Both the position numbers and the translations under genes were made by a program. A stretch of 64,000 nt of DNA from Thioclava electrotropha. Lineage in GTDB: Bacteria > Pseudomonadota > Alphaproteobacteria > Rhodobacterales > Rhodobacteraceae. Where the stretch lies: positions 2,460,001-2,524,000 of the forward strand of contig NZ_CP053562.1 in assembly GCF_002085925.2 (NCBI RefSeq). Direction: 5' to 3'. Below, in pieces: positions 39,385 through 47,799 of this stretch. The notes beneath the pieces were generated by a model that was not told the DNA's origin, searched no databases, and saw only the letters and a program-made list of their open reading frames with translations. Each line of letters begins with the position of its first letter. Positions within the stretch are counted from its first letter, which is position 1.

Positions 39385-39810
39385 CTACAGCCCCGCCTCG
39401 TCGAGCCAGCCCATGATCCGGGCCTTGTTCACGCCAAGGTCAGATTTGCCGTAGACGAGATGGCCGCGGATTTGCAGCGTGTTGCCCTCGACCCAAAGCG
39501 TGGTGACGTCGGGAAAGCCGAAGAAGGCGGAGCGGGTGACATAGGCCACATGCCCCTCATCGACGCTGCCCGCCACCTGTTTCGTGCGCGCGGTGGCGCG
39601 GATGATCTTGTCGAGTGCGGCCATCTGCACCAGCGGATCGGAGACCTCGCGGGCCGCCTGAAACCCGCCCGTCTCGGGGTGATCGCCGGGCGCTTTCGCC
39701 AAGCCCTCGACCTTGTAGCGCGCAGGGTCGATCGGGGCGAAGCGCACCCAGCCATCGGCTACGGCAACCGCAGCCAACCCGAGCGCGAGGATCGTCACGG
39801 CCCGATTCAT
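39385..39810 (-). CDS. DUF1499 exported or membrane-anchored protein
   Basis: A 141-residue protein with one N-terminal hydrophobic segment (MNRAVTILALGLAAVAVADG). The core matches DUF1499 (FPDVTTLWVEGNTLQIRGHLVYGKSDLGVNKAR). The function is unknown. ATG 39810 lies in an ATGA overlap with the agmatinase stop and has GGGAGGG upstream, so the two genes are coupled. Confidence 0.82.
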   Translation of the reverse strand: MNRAVTILALGLAAVAVADGWVRFAPIDPARYKVEGLAKAPGDHPETGGFQAAREVSDPLVQMAALDKIIRATARTKQVAGSVDEGHVAYVTRSAFFGFPDVTTLWVEGNTLQIRGHLVYGKSDLGVNKARIMGWLDEAGL

Positions 39811-40778
39811 GCCGCGCCCTCCCGCAGCCCCCAACCGGCCAGCGCGATCAGCTCGGTCGCGACATGGGCGCCCGCGATGGCCGTCACGCCGGTCGGATCG
39901 TAGGGCGGAGAGACCTCGACCACATCGCCACCGATCAGGTTGATCCCTTTCAGCCCGCGCAACAGCTCTGCCGCCTGCCAGCTGGCCAGACCGCCCCAGA
40001 CCGGCGTGCCGGTGCCGGGCGCGAAGGCCGGGTCGAGCCCGTCGATGTCGAAGGTGATGTAACAGGGCTTGTCGCCCACGACCGCGCGGATGCGTTCCAG
40101 CGTGGCCTCGACGCCCTCGCGATGCACCGAAGGCGCATCCACGATCGTCACGCCCAGCGTATCGGGATTGTCGGTGCGGATACCGACCGAGACGGTATTC
40201 TCGGCTCTCACGACGCCCGACTTGATCGCCTTGTAGAGGAACGTGCCGTGGTCGATCCGGTCCATATCGTCATCGGCCCAGGTGTCGGAATGGGCGTCGA
40301 ACTGAACGAGCGCGATCTCCCCGTGGGCGGCAGCGGCCGCGCGCAGGATCGGCAGGGTGATGAAGTGATCGCCGCCCAGCGTGATCGGCACGACGCCCGC
40401 CCCGAAGATCGCGCCCAGATGCGCCTCGATCCGGCCCGGCACTTCCGGCACATTGGCATAGTCGAAGGGCATGTCACCGTAATCGACGATGGCGAGTTCC
40501 GAGAACGGGTCGTAACCCCAGCCATAGGGCGCGTCGAACGCCTGCAGCGTCGAGGCTTCGCGGATCGCCCGCGGCCCGAAACGCGTACCGGGGCGGTTCG
40601 TCACCGCCTGATCGAAGGGGATGCCGGTCACGGCGATCTGCGCGCCCGCGAGGTCCTTCGTATAGCGCCGCCGCAGGAAGCTGGTGGCCCCGCCGAAGGT
40701 ATTCTCGAAGCTCAGGCCACGTGCCTCTGCCCGCGTAAAAGCCTGATCCACTTGGGTTTTCGCATCTTCCAGAGCCAT
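39807..40778 (-). CDS. speB: Agmatinase / ureohydrolase family
   Basis: Splits agmatine to putrescine and urea (polyamine synthesis), although guanidinobutyrase or similar activities occur in the family. The 323-residue protein has the binuclear manganese ligands GGDHFITLP, FDAHSDTW and FDIDGLDPAFAPGTGTP. ATG 40778 with GGAGGGGCG upstream is the start; the frame is open 53 codons further, but that part is not family sequence. It is followed by the coupled DUF1499 gene. Confidence 0.9.
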   Translation of the reverse strand: MALEDAKTQVDQAFTRAEARGLSFENTFGGATSFLRRRYTKDLAGAQIAVTGIPFDQAVTNRPGTRFGPRAIREASTLQAFDAPYGWGYDPFSELAIVDYGDMPFDYANVPEVPGRIEAHLGAIFGAGVVPITLGGDHFITLPILRAAAAAHGEIALVQFDAHSDTWADDDMDRIDHGTFLYKAIKSGVVRAENTVSVGIRTDNPDTLGVTIVDAPSVHREGVEATLERIRAVVGDKPCYITFDIDGLDPAFAPGTGTPVWGGLASWQAAELLRGLKGINLIGGDVVEVSPPYDPTGVTAIAGAHVATELIALAGWGLREGAA

Positions 40779-40964
40779 GATCGCCCCTCCTTTTCGCCCG
40801 CGAAATCTGCGCCAGCCCTCGCGGGAGGTCAAGCTGCCGTGCGAGGGGATGAGGGGCGCGTCCGACTTCCAGCGCTTGGGCATAGCTCCGCCCGGGACGA
40901 CGAGCCCCGAGCAGCGCCTGACCTCATGCAAAGACAAACGATCATCCCCTCGGGGCGCGCCCCC

Positions 40965-41975
40965 TCACTCCGGCTGACAAATCTCTCCGCGCAGGATCGC
41001 AAGCCCCGTGCGCCAGACGAGCCCTACGATCACCACGGCAAGGATCGCGAGAAACGCCACCGCCATGCGCAGATGCGGCTCTGAATGGGCGTATTCGGCA
41101 TGCAGGAATGTCGCGATGGTCAGCGCCGCGATGGGGAAGCTCAGCGCCCAGAAACTCATCGCGAAGGGCAGCCGCAGGATGCGCGGCAGCTGCACCGCGA
41201 CGAGCGCGGCGAAGACATAGGCCAGCGACAAAAGGATATGCGCGAAGGGATCGACGCCGTGCCCGATCTCGGCCCCGGGCACGATCTGCTCGCCGGTCAG
41301 ACGCAGCCACGCGATGAAGGCTACCGCGGGCGGCGCGATCAGGATCACCAGCGTCGGCTGCAGCTTGCTCGGCAGGGGGTCGTGGAAGATCAGCCGGTTG
41401 AACACCAGCGTCAACAACACGAGCCAAAACAGCATCCCGGCCGAGAAGAACAGCCAACTGATCTCGATGAAGCCGAGCTGCGCGCCCGCCACCGGCACGA
41501 TCACATTGCCCACCGCCGGGATGAACCATGCCGGGTTCAGCTGCCCGTGCTTGAAACTGCGCGTCCCGATCCAGTTGGTCACGACCGCGAGCGTCATGAT
41601 CCCCTGCAGAGTCGTACCCGCCAGCCACAGCAGGAGCGCAAGCGAGGTCGAGACCGTCAGCGCCCCGGTCGCCAGCAGCAACAGCGAGATCGCGACGGTC
41701 GGGAAGAAGGCGAGCCGGATCGGGTGATGCCATTCCGCGCTCACAGCTTGCGGGTGCCGCATGGCCTTGGCGAGATAGAAGGCAGAGATCAGCACGAACA
41801 CGGTCGCGGTCACCGCGAACATCACCTGATAGGGCAACGGCCCGAGCCCGAGCGGCTTGGCTGCCGCACGCAGCGCCAGCGTAAAGCCCCCGAGCCCCAT
41901 CGTCGTCGCATAGAAGGTGATCGGAAAATGCTCGAGCCGGCTATGCGCGGCGGGTGCCTCAGCTTGAATGCTCAT
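40965..41975 (-). CDS. SLAC1/TehA-family anion channel or transporter
   Basis: A 336-residue inner-membrane protein of the tellurite-resistance/dicarboxylate (TDT) family with ten predicted helices. It begins after LEHFPITFYATTMGLGGF, the typical first helix, and continues with NPAWFIPAVGNVIVPVAG. Members conduct small anions such as nitrate, chloride or sulfite. ATG 41975 is preceded by GGGAGGGC. It is divergent from an NsrR-like regulator across 324 bp, which suggests a link to nitrogen-oxide chemistry, but only by position. Confidence 0.85.
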   Translation of the reverse strand: MSIQAEAPAAHSRLEHFPITFYATTMGLGGFTLALRAAAKPLGLGPLPYQVMFAVTATVFVLISAFYLAKAMRHPQAVSAEWHHPIRLAFFPTVAISLLLLATGALTVSTSLALLLWLAGTTLQGIMTLAVVTNWIGTRSFKHGQLNPAWFIPAVGNVIVPVAGAQLGFIEISWLFFSAGMLFWLVLLTLVFNRLIFHDPLPSKLQPTLVILIAPPAVAFIAWLRLTGEQIVPGAEIGHGVDPFAHILLSLAYVFAALVAVQLPRILRLPFAMSFWALSFPIAALTIATFLHAEYAHSEPHLRMAVAFLAILAVVIVGLVWRTGLAILRGEICQPE

Positions 41976-42232
41976 CTTGCCCTCCCGGTGGCCATCGCCG
42001 CGCGGGGCCGAACGGCCCACAACGCGACGGATCAGATCACCCGCGCCGCGCTGGACCAACCCACGCGGCGGGATCACACCTCTCATTTACTCACGCATCC
42101 GTGTGTGAGGAGTCTGACAAATGGACGCATTCGCCGCGCCGGGCGCAGCGCGCATCTACGTCCCGCGCATATTGCCTCTGGCGGATCCCCGCTTGCGCCA
42201 GACCCGCTCTGTGACGAAAATTTTCAAGGAAC

Positions 42233-42246
42233 GTGACATAGGTCAA
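42233..42246 (+). promoter_or_regulatory. FNR-like box upstream of the Rrf2 gene
   Basis: GTGACATAGGTCAA matches the TTGAC-N4-GTCAA pattern with one mismatch. Its centre at 42239.5 lies about 40 bp upstream of a start predicted from TATATC at 42267-42272. It overlaps a second palindrome, TAGGT-CAA-ACCTA (42239-42251). Confidence 0.5.
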
Positions 42247-42253
42247 ACCTACG

Positions 42254-42267
42254 AGGTAAACTTACCT
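42254..42267 (+). promoter_or_regulatory. Palindrome AGGTAA-AC-TTACCT, candidate operator of the Rrf2 gene
   Basis: A perfect 6-2-6 inverted repeat that fills the gap between the FNR-like box and the -10 sequence of the regulator gene at 42300. The position suits a repressor site, perhaps autoregulation. It does not match the published NsrR consensus that I know. Confidence 0.5.
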
Positions 42268-42299
42268 ATATCACCGCTTCGTGAGCTGGAGGAGTTGCG

Positions 42300-42779
42300 A
42301 TGCGTCTGACCACACGAACCAATCTCGCGATGCGCGTGCTGATGTTCTGCGCGGTCAATCCGCATCGCACCGTGCGCAAGCATGAGATCGCAGAAGCCTG
42401 TAACGCGTCCGAGAACCATCTCGCGCAGGTCATCAACACGCTCGCGCGCGAGAATTTCATCACCACCCTGCGCGGTCGCGCCGGTGGGATGCAGCTTGCC
42501 CGCCCGCCCGAAGAGATCGGCGTGGGCAAGGTGCTGCGCGCCTTCGAGGCCGCCCTGCCCTTCGCGGAATGTTTCGATACCGAGACCAACACCTGCCCGC
42601 TCCGCGACGCCTGTCTGTTCCGCGATGCGCTGAGTGATGCGCTCGAGGCCTTCTACGGGACGCTGGACCGCAAGACGCTCGCCGATTTGGTCGACAACAA
42701 CACCGCGCTGGAGGCGATGCTTAGCCTGCCCGGCCTGCAGCCGCTGTCGATCTGCGCAACCGCACGCGCCGCGGAATAA
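42300..42779 (+). CDS. nsrR: Rrf2-family regulator, NsrR-like
   Basis: A 159-residue winged-helix repressor. The N-terminus MRLTTRTNLAMRVLMFCAVN and helix ENHLAQVINTLARENFI are typical of NsrR. Three cysteines, C91, C99 and C105, lie in the loop that holds the Fe-S cluster in NsrR, which senses nitric oxide. Targets in related bacteria are NO-detoxification genes; none is adjacent except the divergent SLAC1-type channel. GGAGGAG lies 5 bp before the ATG. Confidence 0.82.
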   Translation: MRLTTRTNLAMRVLMFCAVNPHRTVRKHEIAEACNASENHLAQVINTLARENFITTLRGRAGGMQLARPPEEIGVGKVLRAFEAALPFAECFDTETNTCPLRDACLFRDALSDALEAFYGTLDRKTLADLVDNNTALEAMLSLPGLQPLSICATARAAE

Positions 42780-43001
42780 CCGCCGCGACATGACGCTCCA
42801 GTAGGTCCATATTTCTGACGCATTGCCATGCGCAGCAGCGCTTTCGTGGCGCCAACGTCACAGTTTCATGACACACGCTCACGGCAAAGAGATCAAAATT
42901 CAGTTTCGCTTGACCACCCCTTTTCCCGGCGAGAGCCTGTGTCTACTTGTCGCACCAACGGGAAGACCCCGCTAAACGCGACTCATCACAAGGCTTAGGT
43001 C

Positions 43002-43136
43002 ATGCAACAGCAATCGGGCACTCAATCAGGCCAGCAACAGCAAGGCGGCACGAACCGTCCTGGCCAGCAACAAGGCCAAACGGGCAATACGACCCAACAG
43101 AACGGCACCGTATTCGACGACTGGGCGTCCATCTGA
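43002..43136 (+). CDS. 44-residue Gln/Gly-rich small protein
   Basis: Short frame coding for MQQQSGTQSGQQQ..., about one third Gln plus Gly, Thr and Asn, ending in a non-repetitive acidic-aromatic tail, FDDWASI. It is not a known family. A weak ribosome site (AGG) lies 6 bp upstream. The composition is unlike random GC-rich frames here, and the tail looks like a short interaction motif. Support is limited to this. Confidence 0.4.
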   Translation: MQQQSGTQSGQQQQGGTNRPGQQQGQTGNTTQQNGTVFDDWASI

Positions 43137-43336
43137 CGCCCTTTCTCGCGTCGCTATGATAGCGGCGCAGGCAGGCCCCGCAACCGGCATTCTTCATTCC
43201 CGCCGGTTTTCGCGCCGCCCGCCATTCGATCTCTTCTTCGCGCTGCTCTTGCGTGGCGCGAAGTCCGCTCTCAAACTGTCCCGACGCCAGCCCGCGCGAT
43301 ACTGATACCGCGCGCCCCGAAGGACCGTCCGGCACG

Positions 43337-43696
43337 ATGAGCACCTCTCTCACATCCATAAAGGGGATCGGCCCCGCCACCGCCGAAGGCTTTATCCGCG
43401 CCGGGATCACCTCGGCCGAGGAACTGCGCGAGATCGGCGCGGACGCCGCCTATGCCGCCTGGATCGAAGTCGGGAACCCCGCCCATTTCATCGGCTATTA
43501 CGCGCTGAACATGGCGCTGCAGGGGCGTCCGTGGAACGATTGCCGCGGCGCCGAGAAGGCCGAATTCCGCAAGAAATTCGATGCACTTAAGGCGCGGATC
43601 GCGGCGAGCGACAGCACCACCCAATCCGCAAAAGAGAAGGGCCGCGCCCGGCTGGACGCGGCCCTCTCGGAAATTGGTCTGATCGCGAAACGCTAG
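43337..43696 (+). CDS. TfoX/Sxy C-terminal domain protein
   Basis: A 119-residue protein made almost only of the TfoX C-terminal domain: SIKGIGPATAEGFIRAGITSAEELREIGADAAY, a helix-hairpin-helix-like unit, then the helical tail with LNMALQGRPWND. TfoX controls competence in Haemophilus and Vibrio; short C-domain-only versions are common in alphaproteobacteria and their role is unknown. ATG 43337 starts the conserved sequence. Confidence 0.85.
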   Translation: MSTSLTSIKGIGPATAEGFIRAGITSAEELREIGADAAYAAWIEVGNPAHFIGYYALNMALQGRPWNDCRGAEKAEFRKKFDALKARIAASDSTTQSAKEKGRARLDAALSEIGLIAKR

Positions 43697-43697
43697 A

Positions 43698-44120
43698 TCA
43701 GCCGACGATCTCGAGACCCGAGAAGAAGAACGAGATTTCTTCCGCAGCGGTTTCCGGAGCGTCGGAGCCGTGCACCGAGTTTTCACCCACGGAGAGCGCG
43801 TATTCCTTGCGGATGGTGCCCTCGTCGGCTTCCGCCGGGTTGGTCGCGCCCATCACTTCCCGGTTCTTGGCGATCGCGCCTTCACCCTCGAGCACCTGAA
43901 CGACGACCGGCTCGGATGCCATGAACTCGCACAGTTCGCCGTAGAAGGGGCGCTCTTTGTGGACTTCGTAGAACTTGCCGGCCTGATCCATGGTCAGCTG
44001 GATGCGCTTCTGCGCGACGATGCGCAGACCCGCTTCCTCGAACTTGGCGTTGATCTTGCCGGTGAGGTTGCGCTTGGTCGCGTCGGGTTTGATGATGCTC
44101 AGCGTGCGTTCGATGGCCAT
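43698..44120 (-). CDS. ndk: Nucleoside diphosphate kinase
   Basis: Transfers phosphate from ATP to nucleoside diphosphates through a phosphohistidine. The 140-residue protein has the active-site His117 in GENSVHGSD and the N-terminal [15 protein letters not shown]. The length is standard. It converges on the TfoX-type gene with 1 bp between stops. Confidence 0.98.
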   Translation of the reverse strand: MAIERTLSIIKPDATKRNLTGKINAKFEEAGLRIVAQKRIQLTMDQAGKFYEVHKERPFYGELCEFMASEPVVVQVLEGEGAIAKNREVMGATNPAEADEGTIRKEYALSVGENSVHGSDAPETAAEEISFFFSGLEIVG

Positions 44121-44247
44121 GTGTGACCCTTTCCTTGTGGTTCGTGGCCGGTATCCGGTCCGAAATATCTGCCGCGCCTGCTACCATGCAGGGGAAGCCT
44201 TGAAAAGCCCTCATGGGCGGGGCTGCGGCGACTCTAGATTGGGTTTG

Positions 44248-44261
44248 TGACCGTTTGGTCA
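44248..44261. promoter_or_regulatory. Inverted repeat TGACC-GTTT-GGTCA
   Basis: A perfect 5-4-5 palindrome in the 274-bp divergent gap between ndk and the ABC-F gene. The half-site spacing (TGA-N8-TCA) does not fit FNR. It could be an operator for either gene; no regulator can be named. Confidence 0.35.
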
Positions 44262-44303
44262 AGGCCGATCGGCAGGTCGTTGCGCGGGTTTGCGCCCGCA
44301 GAT

Positions 44304-44335
44304 GCCTCCGGCGGGGATATTTTTGCCAAGCCGAA
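44304..44335. repeat. GGGGATATTT dispersed repeat, half unit
   Basis: GCCTCCGGCGGGGATATTT followed by TTGCCAAGCCGAA. Related units lie at 46280-46306, 59132-59204 and 61651-61697, always between genes. Confidence 0.6.
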
Positions 44336-44394
44336 GGGGCAGCGGCGCGCAGCAGCGATTGACTGTTGCCCGCCCCTGCGCCAAGTCAGGCCCC

Positions 44395-46248
44395 ATGTTG
44401 CGCATCTCCGATATCTCCTTTTCGATCGACGGCCGTCCGCTCTTTGCGAACGCCTCCGCCACCATTCCCGAAGGCCACAAGGTCGGCCTCGTCGGCCCCA
44501 ACGGCGCGGGCAAGACGACACTGTTCCGGCTGATCCGGGGCGAGCTGACGCTGGATGGCGGCGAGATCGGCATGCCCTCGCGCGCCCGGGTCGGCGGCGT
44601 GGCGCAGGAAGTGCCGTCCTCCTCGACCTCGCTGCTCGATACGGTGCTGGCCGCCGACGAGGAGCGTGCGAGCCTTCTGGCCGAGGCCGAGACGGCGACC
44701 GACGCGCATCGCATCGCCGAGGTGCAGACGCGGCTGGTCGATATCGACGCGTGGTCCGGCGAGGCGCGAGCGAGCGCCATCCTGAAGGGCCTCGGCTTCG
44801 ACATGGAGGCACAAAAGCGCCCCTGCTCGGATTTCTCCGGCGGCTGGCGGATGCGCGTGGCGCTCGCGGGCGTGCTGTTCGCGCAGCCCGATCTGCTGCT
44901 CTTGGACGAACCGACGAACTATCTCGATCTTGAAGGCGCGCTCTGGCTGGAAAGCTATCTGATGCGCTACCCGCATACGGTGATCGTGATCTCCCACGAC
45001 CGCGATCTGCTCAACCGCGCCGTGGGCTCGATCCTGCATCTCGAGGATCGGCAACTCACGCTTTATCAAGGCGGCTACGACACGTTTGCGCGCACCCGCC
45101 GGCTGCGGCGAGAGGCGCAGGCGGCCCAGGCCAGGAAGCAGGAGGCCCGCCGCGCCCATTTGCAGGGCTTCGTCGATCGCTTCCGCGCGCAGGCCACCAA
45201 GGCCAAGCAGGCGCAGGCGCGCGTCAAGATGCTCGAGAAGATGGAGCCGATCACCGCCCCGGAAGAAGCGGCGAAACAGGTCTTCACCTTCCCTGCGCCG
45301 GAACAGCTCTCGCCGCCGATCATCGCGATGGAAGGTGCCGCCGTGGGCTATGGCGGGCCCGCGATCCTCAAGCAGCTCAACCTGCGGATCGATCAGGACG
45401 ACCGGATCGCGCTGCTGGGCCGGAACGGCGAGGGGAAATCCACGCTTTCCAAGCTGTTGGCGGACAAACTTCAGGTGATGGACGGCAAGATCACGCGCTC
45501 GTCCAAGCTGCGGATCGGCTATTTCGCGCAGCATCAGGTCGACGAGCTGGACCTGAAAGAGACGCCGCTCACCCATCTCAAGCGCGAGCGCCCCGACGAG
45601 CATCCCGCCAAGCTGCGAGCGCGGCTTGCGGGCTTCGGCCTCGGCGCAGATCAGGCGGAGACGGCGGTGGGCAAGCTCTCGGGCGGGCAGAAGGCGCGGC
45701 TGTCGCTGTTGCTGGCGACGCTGGATGCGCCGCATCTCCTGATCCTCGATGAGCCGACCAACCACCTCGACATTGAAAGCCGCGAGGCGCTGGTCACCGC
45801 GCTCACCGAATATTCCGGCGCGGTGATCCTTGTGAGCCACGACATGCACCTGCTGGGACTGGTCGCGGACCGGCTCTGGCTGGTCAAAGGCGGCGCGGTC
45901 GCGCCCTATCAGGGCGATCTGGAAAGCTACCGCGCGGAGTTGCTGGCGCCGCCGCCCGAGGACAAGCCCGCGAAATCGGCCGCACCGAAAGCCGCGAAGC
46001 CGTCGCGCTGTGCGATGACGACGATGAAGCGCGAGGTCCGCGACTGCGAGGCCCGGGTTGAGAAGCTGAGCGACATGCTCGAGAAGCTCGACGCGAAACT
46101 CGCCGACCCCAAGCTCTACGAACCTGAAAAAGCCCGAGATCTCGCGATCTGGCAGGCCAAGCACACCGAGGCGACCAAGGCGATGGAGAAGGCCGAGGCG
46201 CTTTGGATGGCGGCGCTGGAAAAGCTGGAAACCGCCGAGCAGGACTGA
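44395..46248 (+). CDS. ABC-F family ATPase
   Basis: A 617-residue protein with two ABC domains in one chain and no membrane domain, as in the ABC-F translation factors (Uup/YheS group). The first Walker A is GPNGAGKT at 34-41 and the second is GRNGEGKS near 342. Both Walker B regions read LLLDEPTNYLD and LILDEPTNHLD. A charged linker (about 225-290) joins them, and a coiled-coil tail from about residue 530 resembles the Uup C-terminal DNA/RNA-binding region. ATG 44395 starts the conserved MLRISDISFSIDG. Confidence 0.92.
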   Translation: MLRISDISFSIDGRPLFANASATIPEGHKVGLVGPNGAGKTTLFRLIRGELTLDGGEIGMPSRARVGGVAQEVPSSSTSLLDTVLAADEERASLLAEAETATDAHRIAEVQTRLVDIDAWSGEARASAILKGLGFDMEAQKRPCSDFSGGWRMRVALAGVLFAQPDLLLLDEPTNYLDLEGALWLESYLMRYPHTVIVISHDRDLLNRAVGSILHLEDRQLTLYQGGYDTFARTRRLRREAQAAQARKQEARRAHLQGFVDRFRAQATKAKQAQARVKMLEKMEPITAPEEAAKQVFTFPAPEQLSPPIIAMEGAAVGYGGPAILKQLNLRIDQDDRIALLGRNGEGKSTLSKLLADKLQVMDGKITRSSKLRIGYFAQHQVDELDLKETPLTHLKRERPDEHPAKLRARLAGFGLGADQAETAVGKLSGGQKARLSLLLATLDAPHLLILDEPTNHLDIESREALVTALTEYSGAVILVSHDMHLLGLVADRLWLVKGGAVAPYQGDLESYRAELLAPPPEDKPAKSAAPKAAKPSRCAMTTMKREVRDCEARVEKLSDMLEKLDAKLADPKLYEPEKARDLAIWQAKHTEATKAMEKAEALWMAALEKLETAEQD

Positions 46249-46279
46249 GATCAATGAAGGGGCCGCGCGCCCCTTCCTC

Positions 46280-46306
46280 TTGACCCAAATATCCCCGCCG
46301 GAGGCG
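46280..46306. repeat. GGGGATATTT dispersed repeat, half unit (inverse)
   Basis: TTGACCCAAATATCCCCGCC followed by GGAGGC, the reverse orientation of the unit at 44304. The two copies flank the ABC-F gene in inverted orientation. Confidence 0.6.
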
Positions 46307-46332
46307 CCTGCCCCCTCAGAAAGCGCGGCGCA

Positions 46333-47799
46333 TCACAGCTTGTAGATGCCCTCGAATTTCCGCGTCAGATAAGCCAGCAGCGGAGTCTCGGTCGGCTCAA
46401 AGCCGCAGGCATGCTGGATCGTCTGGCGCGGGGTGCGCAACCCGCCGTGGACCCGCAGGTTCTCATCGAGCCATTGCTTGGCGGGGCTCGCATCGCCCTC
46501 GGCCAATGCGGCGTCGATACCCGGCGTGACCGCGCGCATCGCCTCGTCGAGACAGCCCGCATAGACATTGCCCAGTGCATAGGTCGGGAAATAGCCGAAC
46601 AGCCCCACCGACCAATGCACATCCTGTAGGAAGCCCTGGCTGGGTTTGGTGACCTTCACGCCGAAATCCTGCTCGAAGCGGGCATTCCACGCTTCTTCGA
46701 GATCCGCGACCTCGAGCTTGCCCGAGATCAGGTCGCGCTCCAGATCGAAGCGCAGCATGATGTGGAGATTGTAGTTCAGCTCGTCCGATTCCGTGCGGAT
46801 GAAGCCCATATCGACGCGATTGACCAGCGCGTGGAAGGCCTCCGTATCCATGCCGAGATCGCCGAACGCATCGGTCATGCGCTGATGCAGCCAGCCAGTG
46901 AACGGGGCCGAGCGGCCCAGCTGGTTCTCGTAGATCCGGCTCTGGCTCTCATGCACGCCCATCGAGACGCCATGGCCCAGCGGGGTGAAGCGATAGGCCG
47001 GGTTGATCGCCTGCTCGTAGGTGGCGTGGCCGACCTCGTGGATCGTCGAATAGATATTGCCGAACGGGTCGGATTCAGAGATCCGGGTGGTGATACGCGC
47101 ATCGTCGCCACCGCCCGAGGAGAATGGATGGACCGACATATCCAACCGCCCGCGCGTCCAGTCATAGCCGAAGGCGGAGGCGCATTTGCGCGCCAGCCGC
47201 AGCTGGGCGTTCTCGGGGAAGACCTTGTCGAAGGGCTGCGGCGAGACCTCCGAGCCCAGCACCCGGTCGCGCAGTTCCACCAGCGGGCCGCGCATCCGGT
47301 CGAAGACGGTAGCGATTTCCTTCGACGTCGCGCCCGGCTCATAGTCGTCGAGCAGCGCATCGTAGAGATTGCCCTCGGATAGGCATTCGGCCTCTTCACG
47401 CTTGAGACGCACGACCTCTTCCAGCGTCGGCAGGAAGGCGGAGGCATCCTCATTGGCGCGGGCTTCCGCCCAGATGCCTTGGGACAGCGAGGTCAGACGC
47501 GCCATCTCGGTCGCGAGGCGCGCCGGGATGCGGGTCGCGCGGTTGTAGCTGCGCCCCACCAGATCGAGGACGCGCGCGCTGACCGCATCATCGGCCTCGG
47601 CGCGGGCCAGCCAATCCTCGATGCGCGGATCGGTGCGGCGCGCATGCAGCACCGATTCCAGCGCGGCGGATTCCTCGGCGCGCTGATCGGCGGCGCCGCG
47701 CGGCATCATCACCTCTTGGTCCCAGCTTAGCAGCCCGGCGATATTGCCCAGCGCTTCGGTTTCGCGCTGATGCGCGAGCAGGTCCTGATAGGCGCTCAT
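46333..47799 (-). CDS. Carboxypeptidase M32 (Taq-type)
   Basis: A zinc metallocarboxypeptidase that removes C-terminal residues, active in the cytoplasm. The 488-residue, mostly helical protein has HEVGH at 254-258, with a downstream Glu (GVHESQSRIYEN) as third ligand. ATG 47799 sits in an ATGA overlap with the ctaA stop, so translation is coupled to a haem-A synthesis gene, an odd pairing without a clear functional reason. Confidence 0.93.
   Translation of the reverse strand: MSAYQDLLAHQRETEALGNIAGLLSWDQEVMMPRGAADQRAEESAALESVLHARRTDPRIEDWLARAEADDAVSARVLDLVGRSYNRATRIPARLATEMARLTSLSQGIWAEARANEDASAFLPTLEEVVRLKREEAECLSEGNLYDALLDDYEPGATSKEIATVFDRMRGPLVELRDRVLGSEVSPQPFDKVFPENAQLRLARKCASAFGYDWTRGRLDMSVHPFSSGGGDDARITTRISESDPFGNIYSTIHEVGHATYEQAINPAYRFTPLGHGVSMGVHESQSRIYENQLGRSAPFTGWLHQRMTDAFGDLGMDTEAFHALVNRVDMGFIRTESDELNYNLHIMLRFDLERDLISGKLEVADLEEAWNARFEQDFGVKVTKPSQGFLQDVHWSVGLFGYFPTYALGNVYAGCLDEAMRAVTPGIDAALAEGDASPAKQWLDENLRVHGGLRTPRQTIQHACGFEPTETPLLAYLTRKFEGIYKL

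Noticed and set aside
44248..44261. TGACC-GTTT-GGTCA taken as an FNR box
   Set aside because: The half-sites are two bases further apart than in FNR boxes, so I kept it only as an unnamed palindrome.
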